Below the pieces are notes generated by a model. The model searched no databases and had not been told where the DNA came from. It saw only the letters and a program-made list of their open reading frames with translations. A stretch of DNA of 62,110 nt, taken from positions 1-62,110 of the forward strand of contig BBSL01000272.1 in the NCBI GenBank assembly GCA_001319865.1, given 5' to 3'. Position 1 is the stretch's first letter; each line of letters opens with the position of its first letter. Below are positions 54,500-62,110 of the stretch, piece by piece. The DNA is from Burkholderia sp. E7m39. Lineage in GTDB: Bacteria; Pseudomonadota; Gammaproteobacteria; Burkholderiales; Burkholderiaceae. The translations under genes were made by a program, and so were the position numbers.

Positions 54500-54770
54500 A
54501 CATTGGTCGTAGCGAAGCGAGAACGCGGCGACCATGACCGCAATAACCCCGTGGTTGATGCCGCCAACATTGAAGTGAATCGACGCGCGAGACGGGCCAA
54601 AACCGACCGGCTCGACGGCAACAAGCTGCTGACAATGCGCAGAGGCCACCACGCCGGCGAGCGCGTCTGGTCGGTGCAACGCGAGCCCACGCCTGACCAG
54701 GAGGACGCTCGCCGCACGCTTCGTGAACTTGCCCGGCTGACCCAGGAGCGTGTCGCCCACACGAACCGCA
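54500..54770 (+). pseudogene. Internal fragment of an IS110-family transposase
   Basis: The plus strand encodes VNRRARRAKTDRLDGNKLL and then ELARLTQERVAHTNRIRSLL, the end of the DEDD domain and the coiled linker of IS110-type transposases. Both ends are missing. Confidence 0.7.
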
Positions 54771-54939
54771 TCCGCTCGCTGCTGGTGCTGCATAACGCCG
54801 TGCAGCACGCCCGGTTCACGTCACACGCAATACAAAGGTGCAGGGATGAAATCTGATCCGCTTACCTGACGATTGAATCTGGCTTGACATTGAAGACTGG
54901 ATGTTTGTCGTCGCTGCTCTATCCCGATCCGTGAGGGGA

Positions 54940-55890
54940 GCTTGAACTGCGCACGGAGATCGCGGGCAACCTTGCCATCTCGAGAAACAGGTGTTTATTA
55001 CTTCAGGATATAGCTCCGGCTTAGGCCTCGCGCTGCGGGTATTAGGTTTGGACGGCAGAAAAGTATGGATGGAAGAGCCTGGTTTCATGGTCACCAGGAA
55101 AGGCCTCGAAGCTCGCTCGCCTGAAAAACGTGCCGATACCGGCGGACGCCGACGGTCTCAACGTTGACTATGGTATCGAGGTAGCCGCTGACGCTGCGCT
55201 AGTCGTCTTGACGCCCGGTCAACAGGCACCCTTGGGCTCGACCCTGTCGCTGAGGCGACGTCTTCAACTACTTGAATGGGCGGCTTCAAGCGACGCCTGG
55301 ATCATTGAAGACGACTACCTCGGCGAGCTACAACTGCAAGGTAGGCCCGCTCCCGCCATGGCATCGCTGGGCGAAGGAAAGCGGGTCATTCATATCGGTT
55401 CGTTCAGCAAGACTGTTAGCCCAGCACTACGGCTTGGATTTGTCGTGGCGCCGAGTGAACTGGCCAACGCATTCTCTGAAGTCGCAGCAACACTTGCTCC
55501 AGCACCATCGCCCGTCATTCAACTCGCCACGGCTCAATTCATGCGCGATGGTCATTTTATTCGGCGCGTTCGCCGGCTCAAGCGCATCTATGCCGCGCAG
55601 CGTGACGCACTCTGCAAGCAGCTACGTACGCGCGACGCGGAGTGGGTTAGTGCCGGCCTGGCGGTACTTCTCCGACTGCCGGAGGGCGCACCTGATGTGC
55701 GGATCGTTCGCGAAGCGATGGCCGTTGGGTTGGCACCGTCCCAATTGTCCGCCTGGTTCGCGAATTCGGCGTGGACTCTATCCGGCCTTTTGCTCGGCGT
55801 CGCTACGGCGCCTGAACAGCACGTTGCTACCTCATGTCGTCGTCTGTTCATCTGTTCGACATCATTGACCGGTATAGATGATCCACCATG
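54940..55890 (+). pseudogene. MocR-type (GntR/aminotransferase) regulator remnant
   Basis: The fold-I aminotransferase domain of a MocR/PdxR-like regulator. It runs LRTEIAGNLAISRN (frameshift near 54985), VFITSGYSSGLGL, VWMEEPGF (frameshift near 55105), DAWIIEDDYLGEL, and the PLP lysine in SFSKTVSPALRLGF. The N-terminal GntR helix-turn-helix is missing. At least two frameshifts and the lost DNA-binding domain show it is dead. Confidence 0.8.
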
Positions 55891-56583
55891 GCTGGCGCAT
55901 CCGGGTGATGCACTTCGCCAACTTCCTATACGGTCAGGATCCCCTCCTGATGCAGGCGGTGAAACGCCAGTTTTCGAGCGGTGGTAATGAGCAATCGGGA
56001 TTCCTTCGCCAGCGGGTCGGCTGCGCGCCTTGAGTCGGTTCCGACCAAATCGTCAGCCATGGCCCGCATATCGTCATGCTTCGCTCCATGATGTCAATGC
56101 GGGGCCCTCGCGCTTCGAGAAGTCGTGATTGACCGCGGCCAAAATGGACTGTGCGCAGGGCGAGGACCGTCGGCTCGGTGACGCTGCCGGCTCGGTTGAT
56201 TTCCTGGTCCAGGAAAACAGTTCCAATGCGCCGTCCGCGAGTGGAACGCTGTCGAACGTCTGCAATGGCCGATGACATGCCGTTGACCGACGGTACGAAA
56301 TGGCCGTTCCAGTCTGATAGTTGCCGTAGGGACGGCGACGGCTCGACCGGCAGCAGCGGGTCGGCTTGAGTCCATCCGTGCTTGGAACTCATCGCCGCAA
56401 AGCGGTCATTGGTATTTCGCTTCCCGAAACCTGCCGGTCGTTAACGCGCACTCCCGACCCTCTCCGGACAGACAGCGCTGGCCGGCCTCTGCCCCAGCTG
56501 CTTATCGCAATGATGCTCTCGGGCTTTTGCCGCGGCGGCGCTGAGCAGTCTGAAGAGGCGCAACACTGCCTCGAATTTCGCTC
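55891..56583. other. Stretch without a recognised gene
   Basis: A minus-strand frame (55934-56392) and an overlapping one (56074-56265) read smoothly in parts (VPLADGALELFSWTRK; LRTVHFGRGQSRLLEARG), which suggests a decayed real gene with a frameshift. I do not recognise the family. Confidence 0.35.
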
Positions 56584-57516
56584 TCAGCGCCGCGCGTAAT
56601 GCTGTTCGATGCCTTGCGCGAGCTGTGTGACGAGCCGCCGCATCGCCACCTGAGTGCGCCATGCGACGTGTGGAGTCACGATCAAATCCGTGCGCGCGCT
56701 GGTTAACAGCGGATGATTCACCGCTGGCGGCTCCTGCTCGAGGACGTCGAGCGCGGCATTCGCGATCAGCTTGCGGTCGAGCGCCTCGATCAGCGCCCTC
56801 TCGTCGACAATGCCGCCGCGCGCGGCATTCACGAGCGACGCGCTGCGCTTCATTCGCTCGAATTCAGCGAGACCGAACAGATGCCGCGTTTCGTCGGTAA
56901 GCGGGCAGTGCAGGCTGATAACATCCGCCTCACGCAGCACGTCGCCGAATGCAGCGTAGCCTTCGCGCACCGCCCTGGCGTGCCTGCGCTCGGCGAAGAG
57001 CACACGCATGCCGAACGCGCCGGCCAGTTCGGCGAGTCGCTTTCCACCGTGACCGGCACCGACGATGCCGAGCGTCGAACCGTGCAGATCCTCGATCGGA
57101 TGCAGTTCAGCGTAAAAAGTGGGAGACCGGCTCCAGCCTCCAGCATAAACGTCGTTCCAGTAAGGAACCAGGTTGCGGCGCAGCGCGAGCATCAGTGCGA
57201 ACGCGTGTTCCGGCACGGAGATCGTCGAATAGCCCGGACATGCGACTACTTCGATGCTCCGTTGGCGGCATGTTTTCATATCCAGATGATTGACGCCTGC
57301 GGCGGGCACGCCGATCACTTCCAGTTGCGGCAACTGCGCGAGCACCTCCGCCGTCAGCGGCACCTTGTTGGTCACGACGATCTGCGCGTCACGGCAGCGC
57401 TGTACCACCTGCTCCTGCGTAGTGGACGAATACTCGATCCAGCGATGCGGGAACGGAAAATCGGGCAGATCGGCCGACAGCGTCGCGCGGTCCAGAAACA
57501 CTATGGTTTTCAACAA
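56584..57516 (-). CDS. D-2-hydroxyacid dehydrogenase (NAD(P)-dependent)
   Basis: A 310-residue dehydrogenase of the glycerate/hydroxypyruvate reductase type. The Rossmann motif is GAGHGG (153-158). The catalytic Arg233 (ARGGIVDE), Glu262 (LEQEPP) and His283 (TPHVAW) are intact. It interconverts a 2-oxo acid and a D-2-hydroxy acid. It is the last gene of a leftward set: TRAP receptor, TRAP permease, GntR regulator, this gene. The imported TRAP substrate may be its substrate or precursor. Confidence 0.92.
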   Translation of the reverse strand: MLKTIVFLDRATLSADLPDFPFPHRWIEYSSTTQEQVVQRCRDAQIVVTNKVPLTAEVLAQLPQLEVIGVPAAGVNHLDMKTCRQRSIEVVACPGYSTISVPEHAFALMLALRRNLVPYWNDVYAGGWSRSPTFYAELHPIEDLHGSTLGIVGAGHGGKRLAELAGAFGMRVLFAERRHARAVREGYAAFGDVLREADVISLHCPLTDETRHLFGLAEFERMKRSASLVNAARGGIVDERALIEALDRKLIANAALDVLEQEPPAVNHPLLTSARTDLIVTPHVAWRTQVAMRRLVTQLAQGIEQHYARR

Positions 57517-57531
57517 GCTACTCCATGCTCA

Positions 57532-58242
57532 TTAACGTTCGGACGTGCTCGTGGAGACGGTGTCGAGCATGCGCTTCTTGCCCGTCTGCACGTGATTCTC
57601 GAAGGCCTGTGCAGCCGCGTCGGCCTGACCCGCGCGCAGCGCCTCGAAAAGCTCGCGGTGTTCTTTCGAGGAACGCTGCATCTGCGAGAACGAATACACG
57701 CCTTTGTGGAGGTAAAGCGTCAGTTCGTCTTCGACAGCCTGGTTGATCGTGATCAGCCGCGGATTCTTGGTCGCTGCCATGAGTTGACGGTGGAACTCGG
57801 TGTTCAGAGTCTGATACAGAGGGCTGTTGCGCTCGGCTAAGGCGGAGTCCATCTTGTCGATGAGAAGGCTCAGCGACTGCTCCTCGTCGGTGGTCAGACG
57901 CAGCGCGGCGAGACGTCCCGCCGTGCGGGCGAGCCCTGCTCGAATCTCGTAGAGATCCATCGCCTCTTCGAGCGATAGCCGCCGTACTTCGGCGCCCCGA
58001 TTCGGGACGATTCGCACGAGCCCCGCCTGTTCGAGCGAGCGCAGGGCCTCGCGCGCCGAATTGCGGCCGACGCCGATCTGGTTGGCGAGCGCCTGCTCAT
58101 TCACGCGTTCACCGGGGCGCAAGTCTCCCCGCTGAATCATGGCGCGCACCTGATCGCGAATCTCGTCGAGCTTCGACGCAATTACCTCGGGCGCGCGCGC
58201 GTTCCCCTTGCCGTTCGGTTCACTGTTAAACGCGTTTTTCAT
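57532..58242 (-). CDS. GntR-family regulator (FadR/FCD subfamily)
   Basis: A 236-residue regulator: winged helix about 20-85 (LRPGERVNEQALANQIGVGR, SAREALRSLEQAGLV) and a helical FCD effector domain with the metal-binding His set (FHRQLM, SKEHRELFEAL, AFENHV). The start at 58242 (MKNAF) is chosen; the open frame reads back into the TRAP gene. Sited between transporter and dehydrogenase genes, it is their likely repressor; a candidate operator is at 61383-61400. Confidence 0.9.
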   Translation of the reverse strand: MKNAFNSEPNGKGNARAPEVIASKLDEIRDQVRAMIQRGDLRPGERVNEQALANQIGVGRNSAREALRSLEQAGLVRIVPNRGAEVRRLSLEEAMDLYEIRAGLARTAGRLAALRLTTDEEQSLSLLIDKMDSALAERNSPLYQTLNTEFHRQLMAATKNPRLITINQAVEDELTLYLHKGVYSFSQMQRSSKEHRELFEALRAGQADAAAQAFENHVQTGKKRMLDTVSTSTSER

Positions 58243-58274
58243 GTCCGTTGCCCTTTCTGTGCCATTCGATACCT

Positions 58275-60188
58275 TTATTTTGCTTGCAGAAAACCCGTCG
58301 ATACCCACGGAACCAGCACTATCACGATGAGGGCCGCCGCCAACGCCCCCAGATAGGGCCAAACGCGGCGCATTGCGGTTGACGGATCGACCTTGCCGAC
58401 CGCGCAAGCCGCGTAGAAGCCGAGGCCAAGCGGTGGCGCGAACAGGCCCAGTCCCATTGCGAATACCACGACCATTGCATAGTGCACGTCGGAAATGCCC
58501 ATCGCACGCGCGATCGGGAACAGGAGCGGCCCGAACAGTACGATTGCCGGAATTCCTTCCAGGAAGCTGCCGAGCATCACGAACGTAATGGCGGAGATCG
58601 CCAGGAAGCCGAGCGAGCCCCCGGGCGCTGCCATCATCAAGGTCGCGAGTTGCGCGGAGAAGCCCGACTGCGTGAGCGCCCATCCCATCGCCGTTGCGCA
58701 ACCGATGATGATCAGGATCGCGCCGGACAGCGAGGCCGTTTCCACCAGAATAGGATAGAGTCGGCTCCAGTCGAAGCGGCGGTATAGTAACAAACCCGCC
58801 ACGCAGGTGTAAGCGACGCCGATCGTGGCCACTTCCGTCGCCGTCGCGATCCCTTCCACCACGGCTGCGCGGATCACGACGGGCAGCGCGAGCGCAGGCA
58901 GCGACATCATCAATGCGCGGCCGACCTCGGCCCGGGAGGCCCGTTGCACGCCTTGCAGGATTTCCCCGCGGCTTTTGAACCAGACGACTGCCGCGAGTGC
59001 TACCGCGCCGACCACGGCCGGCATGAAACCACCCGTGAACAGCGCCGCGATCGAAACGCCGGTTACCGAACCAATCGTGATCAGCACGAGGCTGGGCGGA
59101 ATGGTTTCCGACATGGCCGCCGACGAACTGAGCATTGCGACGAGGTCGCCTTCATTCGCGCCGCGCTTTTTCATTTCCGGGAACAGGCCCGGCGCGAGCG
59201 CCGCCATATCCGCCACCTTCGAACCGGAGATGCCGGACACCAGGTACATGGCGCCGATCAGCACGTAGGCGAGGCCGCCGCGCTTATGGCCGATCAGCGA
59301 GGCGAGGAAGCGGATCATCGCTTCGGCGAGCCCCATCGCTTCCATCAGCGCGCCGAGCAGGATGAAGAGCGGGACGGCGAGCAGGATCAGGCTGGACATT
59401 CCCTGATTCATGGTGCTCACCACAATCGATAACGGTGCGCCCGTGATGGTCGCGAGATAGGCAAACGTGCACACGCCAAAGGCGACCATGATCGGCACGC
59501 CGAGACAGATGATCGTAATCACGCCGACGGCGAAGAAAAGGATCAGGCTGACCGCGGTCAGTGGCGCAAGCGCTTGCCGTGCAAAGTAGAGCGTAATGGC
59601 GACCCCGCCCACCAGCGCGAAAGCCTTCGCGCAATCGCGCATCGACGAGCGTTCGAGCAACCGGGTAATGGCGAGCACGAGCATCAGCGCAGCCGCCACG
59701 GGAATCGCGGCCGCGGAAACGGTATTCGGCAGATCCAGTGCGGGTGTACTGATCACCCACTCGTCCATCGCCCAGTCGGTTGCCGGCCGCACCAGCAGCA
59801 GCACGAACGTCATCACGATGAAATGTCCAAGCGTTTCCGCAAACGCGCGGTTTTGCGGCGACATTCTGGCGACGAACATCGTCAGCCGCAAATGCTCGCC
59901 ACGCCGCAGCGCCACCACCGCGCCGAGCATGGACAGCCAGATGAACAGGATCGACGCGAGTTCGTCACCCCAGATCAACGGATCGTGCAGCACGTAGCGA
60001 CAGGTAACGTTGGTGAGCAGCAGCACGACCTCGGCCACCAGCAGCAACGCAGCGGGCACTTCCGTGATCCACTTGATGGCCAGTTCCAGTGCGCTGCCGA
60101 CGCGCACCACCTTCGATGTCGCATGTCGGTCTTTCGGCGCGCCCATGTCGTGGGCGAACACCTGCTCGGGATGAACTCGGGAAGTCAT
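58275..60188 (-). CDS. Fused TRAP transporter permease (DctQ-DctM)
   Basis: A 637-residue fusion of the small (DctQ, about 1-190, four segments; IWGDELASILFIWLSMLGA by position) and large (DctM, about 215-637; MLSSSAAMSETIPPS, GLFAPPLGLGFY) TRAP membrane subunits. It uses an ion gradient to import an organic acid delivered by the DctP-like receptor encoded just upstream. The start at 60188 has GGAGAG upstream. Fused QM proteins are known in many TRAP systems. Confidence 0.93.
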   Translation of the reverse strand: MTSRVHPEQVFAHDMGAPKDRHATSKVVRVGSALELAIKWITEVPAALLLVAEVVLLLTNVTCRYVLHDPLIWGDELASILFIWLSMLGAVVALRRGEHLRLTMFVARMSPQNRAFAETLGHFIVMTFVLLLVRPATDWAMDEWVISTPALDLPNTVSAAAIPVAAALMLVLAITRLLERSSMRDCAKAFALVGGVAITLYFARQALAPLTAVSLILFFAVGVITIICLGVPIMVAFGVCTFAYLATITGAPLSIVVSTMNQGMSSLILLAVPLFILLGALMEAMGLAEAMIRFLASLIGHKRGGLAYVLIGAMYLVSGISGSKVADMAALAPGLFPEMKKRGANEGDLVAMLSSSAAMSETIPPSLVLITIGSVTGVSIAALFTGGFMPAVVGAVALAAVVWFKSRGEILQGVQRASRAEVGRALMMSLPALALPVVIRAAVVEGIATATEVATIGVAYTCVAGLLLYRRFDWSRLYPILVETASLSGAILIIIGCATAMGWALTQSGFSAQLATLMMAAPGGSLGFLAISAITFVMLGSFLEGIPAIVLFGPLLFPIARAMGISDVHYAMVVVFAMGLGLFAPPLGLGFYAACAVGKVDPSTAMRRVWPYLGALAAALIVIVLVPWVSTGFLQAK

Positions 60189-60223
60189 GACTTGCTCTCC
60201 GGAAACTCTTCGATGGTCCGCGC

Positions 60224-61252
60224 TCATGCGAACTTTTGCGTGTACTTTTCGAGCAACGCCCAGGCTTCATCGCCGTATTTCTTGCGCCACTGATCGTAAA
60301 AGCCGGCTTTTTGCAACGAAGCACGGAACGGCTGGATATCGGGCTTGTTGAACGCCATCCCGTGTGACTGCAACTTCCCGATCAGCGATGTGCTCAGTGC
60401 GGCCACGTCCGCGCGTTCAGCCACGGCGGCCGCATTCAGGTGTTTCGCCACGATCGCCTGCAAGTCCGGCGGCAGCTTGCCCCAGGACCGCGCGTTGCCG
60501 AGAAACCAGAAGCCGTCCCAGATGTGGCCCGTCAACGAGCAGAACTTCTGGACTTCATAGAAGCGTCCCGTTTCGATCAGCGCGAGAGGGTTTTCTTCTG
60601 CATCAACGACCTTGGTTTGCAGCGCCGAATACGCCTCGCTGAAGTTGATGCTGGTGGGCGAGGCGTCGAGCGCCTTGAACATCGAGGTCCAAAGGGGGCT
60701 GACCGGCACGCGAATCTTTAGGCCTTTAAGGTCGGCCGGGCTTTGCACCGGCTTGAGCGAGCTCGTGAGATGCCGAAAGCCGTTGTCCCACGGTTTCTCC
60801 ATCGCGACGAGCCCGACCTTCGAGATCGCCGTGCGGATGTGGCTGCCAAGCTCGCCGTCCATGGCTGCCCATACCTGGTTGTAATCCTTGAACGCGAAGC
60901 CGATGCCGTTGATCGCGGAGACGGGCACGAGCGTCGACAGCACCACGCCACCTTGGGTGAGGAAGTCGATCGCGCCGGATCGAACCTGCGACAGCATGTC
61001 GGTATCCGTGCCCATCTGACCGTTCGGGAAAATCTGCAACTCGACACGGCCCCCGGATTCCTTCTTGATGGCGTCCGCGGCTTCTTTCGCGCGAATGTTC
61101 AGCGGATGCGACAGCGCGAGGTTGTTCGCGTACTTCAGCTTGAACTGCGCGGTCTGTGCCCGAGCGATCGACGGCAAGGCGCCGGTCCCCATCGCCGCCA
61201 TCGTGGCGGCTCCGAGCGTGTGAAGAAAGGTACGACGGGAATACAAGCTCAT
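60224..61252 (-). CDS. TRAP transporter solute-binding protein (DctP family)
   Basis: A 342-residue periplasmic receptor. The leader (SRRTFLHTLGAATMAAMGTG, AQT) is twin-arginine-like. Family stretches include LKYANNLALSHPLNIRAKEA and GLKIRVPVSPLWTSMFKALDA by position, with the conserved Arg near residue 170 that pairs with a carboxylate. The substrate is probably a small organic acid. Start 61252 follows GGAGCGAGACGA. It is divergent from the aldehyde dehydrogenase gene. Confidence 0.93.
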   Translation of the reverse strand: MSLYSRRTFLHTLGAATMAAMGTGALPSIARAQTAQFKLKYANNLALSHPLNIRAKEAADAIKKESGGRVELQIFPNGQMGTDTDMLSQVRSGAIDFLTQGGVVLSTLVPVSAINGIGFAFKDYNQVWAAMDGELGSHIRTAISKVGLVAMEKPWDNGFRHLTSSLKPVQSPADLKGLKIRVPVSPLWTSMFKALDASPTSINFSEAYSALQTKVVDAEENPLALIETGRFYEVQKFCSLTGHIWDGFWFLGNARSWGKLPPDLQAIVAKHLNAAAVAERADVAALSTSLIGKLQSHGMAFNKPDIQPFRASLQKAGFYDQWRKKYGDEAWALLEKYTQKFA

Positions 61253-61382
61253 TTCGTCTCGCTCCATGAAAAGGAAATGCTGATGACGCATTCGGCGGCG
61301 CCGGTGGCGTTCTTCTTGTGAACCTCGACTACTGAAAGTGCATGCGACTAATCGCGTTTCGCTGACACACACTCTAAAAGTG

Positions 61383-61400
61383 TTGACACTTCGGTGTCAA
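61383..61400. promoter_or_regulatory. Palindromic operator in the dctP-aldehyde dehydrogenase divergent region
   Basis: TTGACAC-TTCG-GTGTCAA is a perfect 7-base dyad. Its left arm doubles as a -35 box (TTGACA), with GATATA 18 bases on as -10 for the rightward gene. Binding here by the GntR protein encoded in the cluster would control both directions. Confidence 0.65.
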
Positions 61401-61496
61401 GATGTTGATATAAGAAAAAGAGTGCATGCAAGACGCTTCCCGGGAAAGCACCTACCAAGCCGGGAAACAACCGCGATACCTATCAGGAGGAGGCAA

Positions 61497-62110
61497 ATGG
61501 AACTAGAGACGCACTACCGCGAGCACGGCTTGCTGCTGGGCGGCCGCTGGCAAGCCGCGACGGCTGACAACGGCCAGCTTTCGATTAATCCGGCGACGGA
61601 ACAGCGGCTGGGCTATATGCCGCTGGCCACGCAGGCACAGGTCACCGAGGCCATCGACGCCGCGACGGAGGCCTCAGCCGCAATGCGCAAGCTCACGCCG
61701 TGGGAGCGCTCAGCACTGCTGCGCCGGGCTGCGACGCTCATCCGCGAACGCACGCCGCAGCTCGCGCGAATCGTCGCGCTGGAAACGGGCAAGCCGATCG
61801 CGCAGGCCAGTGGGGAAGCGACTGCGTCCGCTGAGTCGATCGACTGGTTCGCCGATGAAGCGCGCCGGGTGTTCGGTATGTCTTACGAAAGTCGCGTCAA
61901 GGGCGGACGGTATCTGGTGCATTACGAGCCGCTCGGGGTGGTCGCCGCCTTTACGCCGTGGAATTTCCCGCTGCTACTGCTGGCCCGAAAGATGGGCCCG
62001 GCGCTGGCCGCCGGCAACACGATCGTGATCCGGCCCTCAAACGAAGCGGCCGGCGCGACGATGGCACTGGTGCGCTGTTTCGTCGATGCCGGGTTCCCCG
62101 AGGGCGCAGT
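61497..62110 (+). CDS. NAD(P)-dependent aldehyde dehydrogenase (partial, cut by window end)
   Basis: The first 204 residues of an aldehyde dehydrogenase of the succinate-semialdehyde dehydrogenase-like group. Visible are LLGGRWQAATADNGQLSI, ALETGKPIAQASGE, EPLGVVAAFTPWNFPLLL with the conserved Asn, and GNTIVIRPSNEA; the usual KP before S is RP here. The catalytic Cys and Glu lie beyond the window. A strong ribosome site (AGGAGGAGG) precedes ATG 61497. It is divergent from dctP across the palindromic operator, so it likely oxidises an aldehyde made from the TRAP substrate. Confidence 0.92.
   Translation, partial: MELETHYREHGLLLGGRWQAATADNGQLSINPATEQRLGYMPLATQAQVTEAIDAATEASAAMRKLTPWERSALLRRAATLIRERTPQLARIVALETGKPIAQASGEATASAESIDWFADEARRVFGMSYESRVKGGRYLVHYEPLGVVAAFTPWNFPLLLLARKMGPALAAGNTIVIRPSNEAAGATMALVRCFVDAGFPEGA

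Noticed and set aside
1..62110. tRNA, rRNA or prophage
   Set aside because: I saw no cloverleaf with a CCA-type end, no rRNA-like stretches, and no phage structural genes. A covariance scan would settle the tRNA question.

Overview
The window looks like a secondary replicon (chromid or megaplasmid) of a Burkholderiaceae bacterium, most likely Paraburkholderia or Caballeronia. The reasons are the high GC coding style, an OpcP-type porin, and a Rep_3-type repA with divergent parA-parB and a dense iteron array near the middle (26.3-30.8 kb). The genus is inferred from style, not proven.

Left part (0.5-24.2 kb): a compact island for using N,N-dimethylformamide, short aliphatic amides and urea. 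Three operons are visible. (i) urtA-urtB-amidase runs leftward from 4.5 kb. (ii) dmfA1-dmfA2 (both DMFase subunits), a Rieske-like gene, a Sel1-repeat gene and a small unknown gene run rightward from 6.65 kb. (iii) urtC-urtD-urtE-amiE-ureE-ureF-ureAB-ureC-ureG-ureD-MoxR-VWA runs leftward from 23.4 kb. One urea/amide ABC transporter is thus split over two operons that flank the hydrolases. The regulatory genes are amiC-amiR and a second, orphan amiR-like gene. All three operons share one leader design: a sigma-54 type -24/-12 element, a GCAC-N7-GTGC (NtrC-like) site upstream (degenerate for dmf), an RNA stem-loop with hexaloop AAAGRY closed by GAC/GTC, and a strong intrinsic terminator before the first gene. 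This predicts a double gate: nitrogen starvation through NtrC and sigma-54, plus amide sensing through AmiC/AmiR antitermination. It is the most interesting feature of the window.

Middle part (24.2-43.5 kb): the replication and partition core, a ParDE toxin-antitoxin pair, a porin and a Crp-type regulator lie among many broken genes. These are ligD, an MCP/ParB-like chimera, aldolase and ketopantoate reductase fragments, a deleted vanB-like reductase, an MHS transporter with an internal inversion, and IS1182 and IS91 remnants with a frameshifted integrase. An intact HxlR-SnoaL-SDR cassette sits in this graveyard.

Right part (43.5-62.1 kb): a 5'-truncated RND pump with an intact outer-membrane factor; LysR and FUSC exporter genes; a CoA-transferase (frameshifted)/IclR/acyl-CoA dehydrogenase/MFS catabolic cluster with paired 20-bp operators; IS110 and MocR remnants; and a TRAP transporter (DctP, fused DctQM)/GntR/2-hydroxyacid dehydrogenase cluster divergent from an aldehyde dehydrogenase cut by the window edge.
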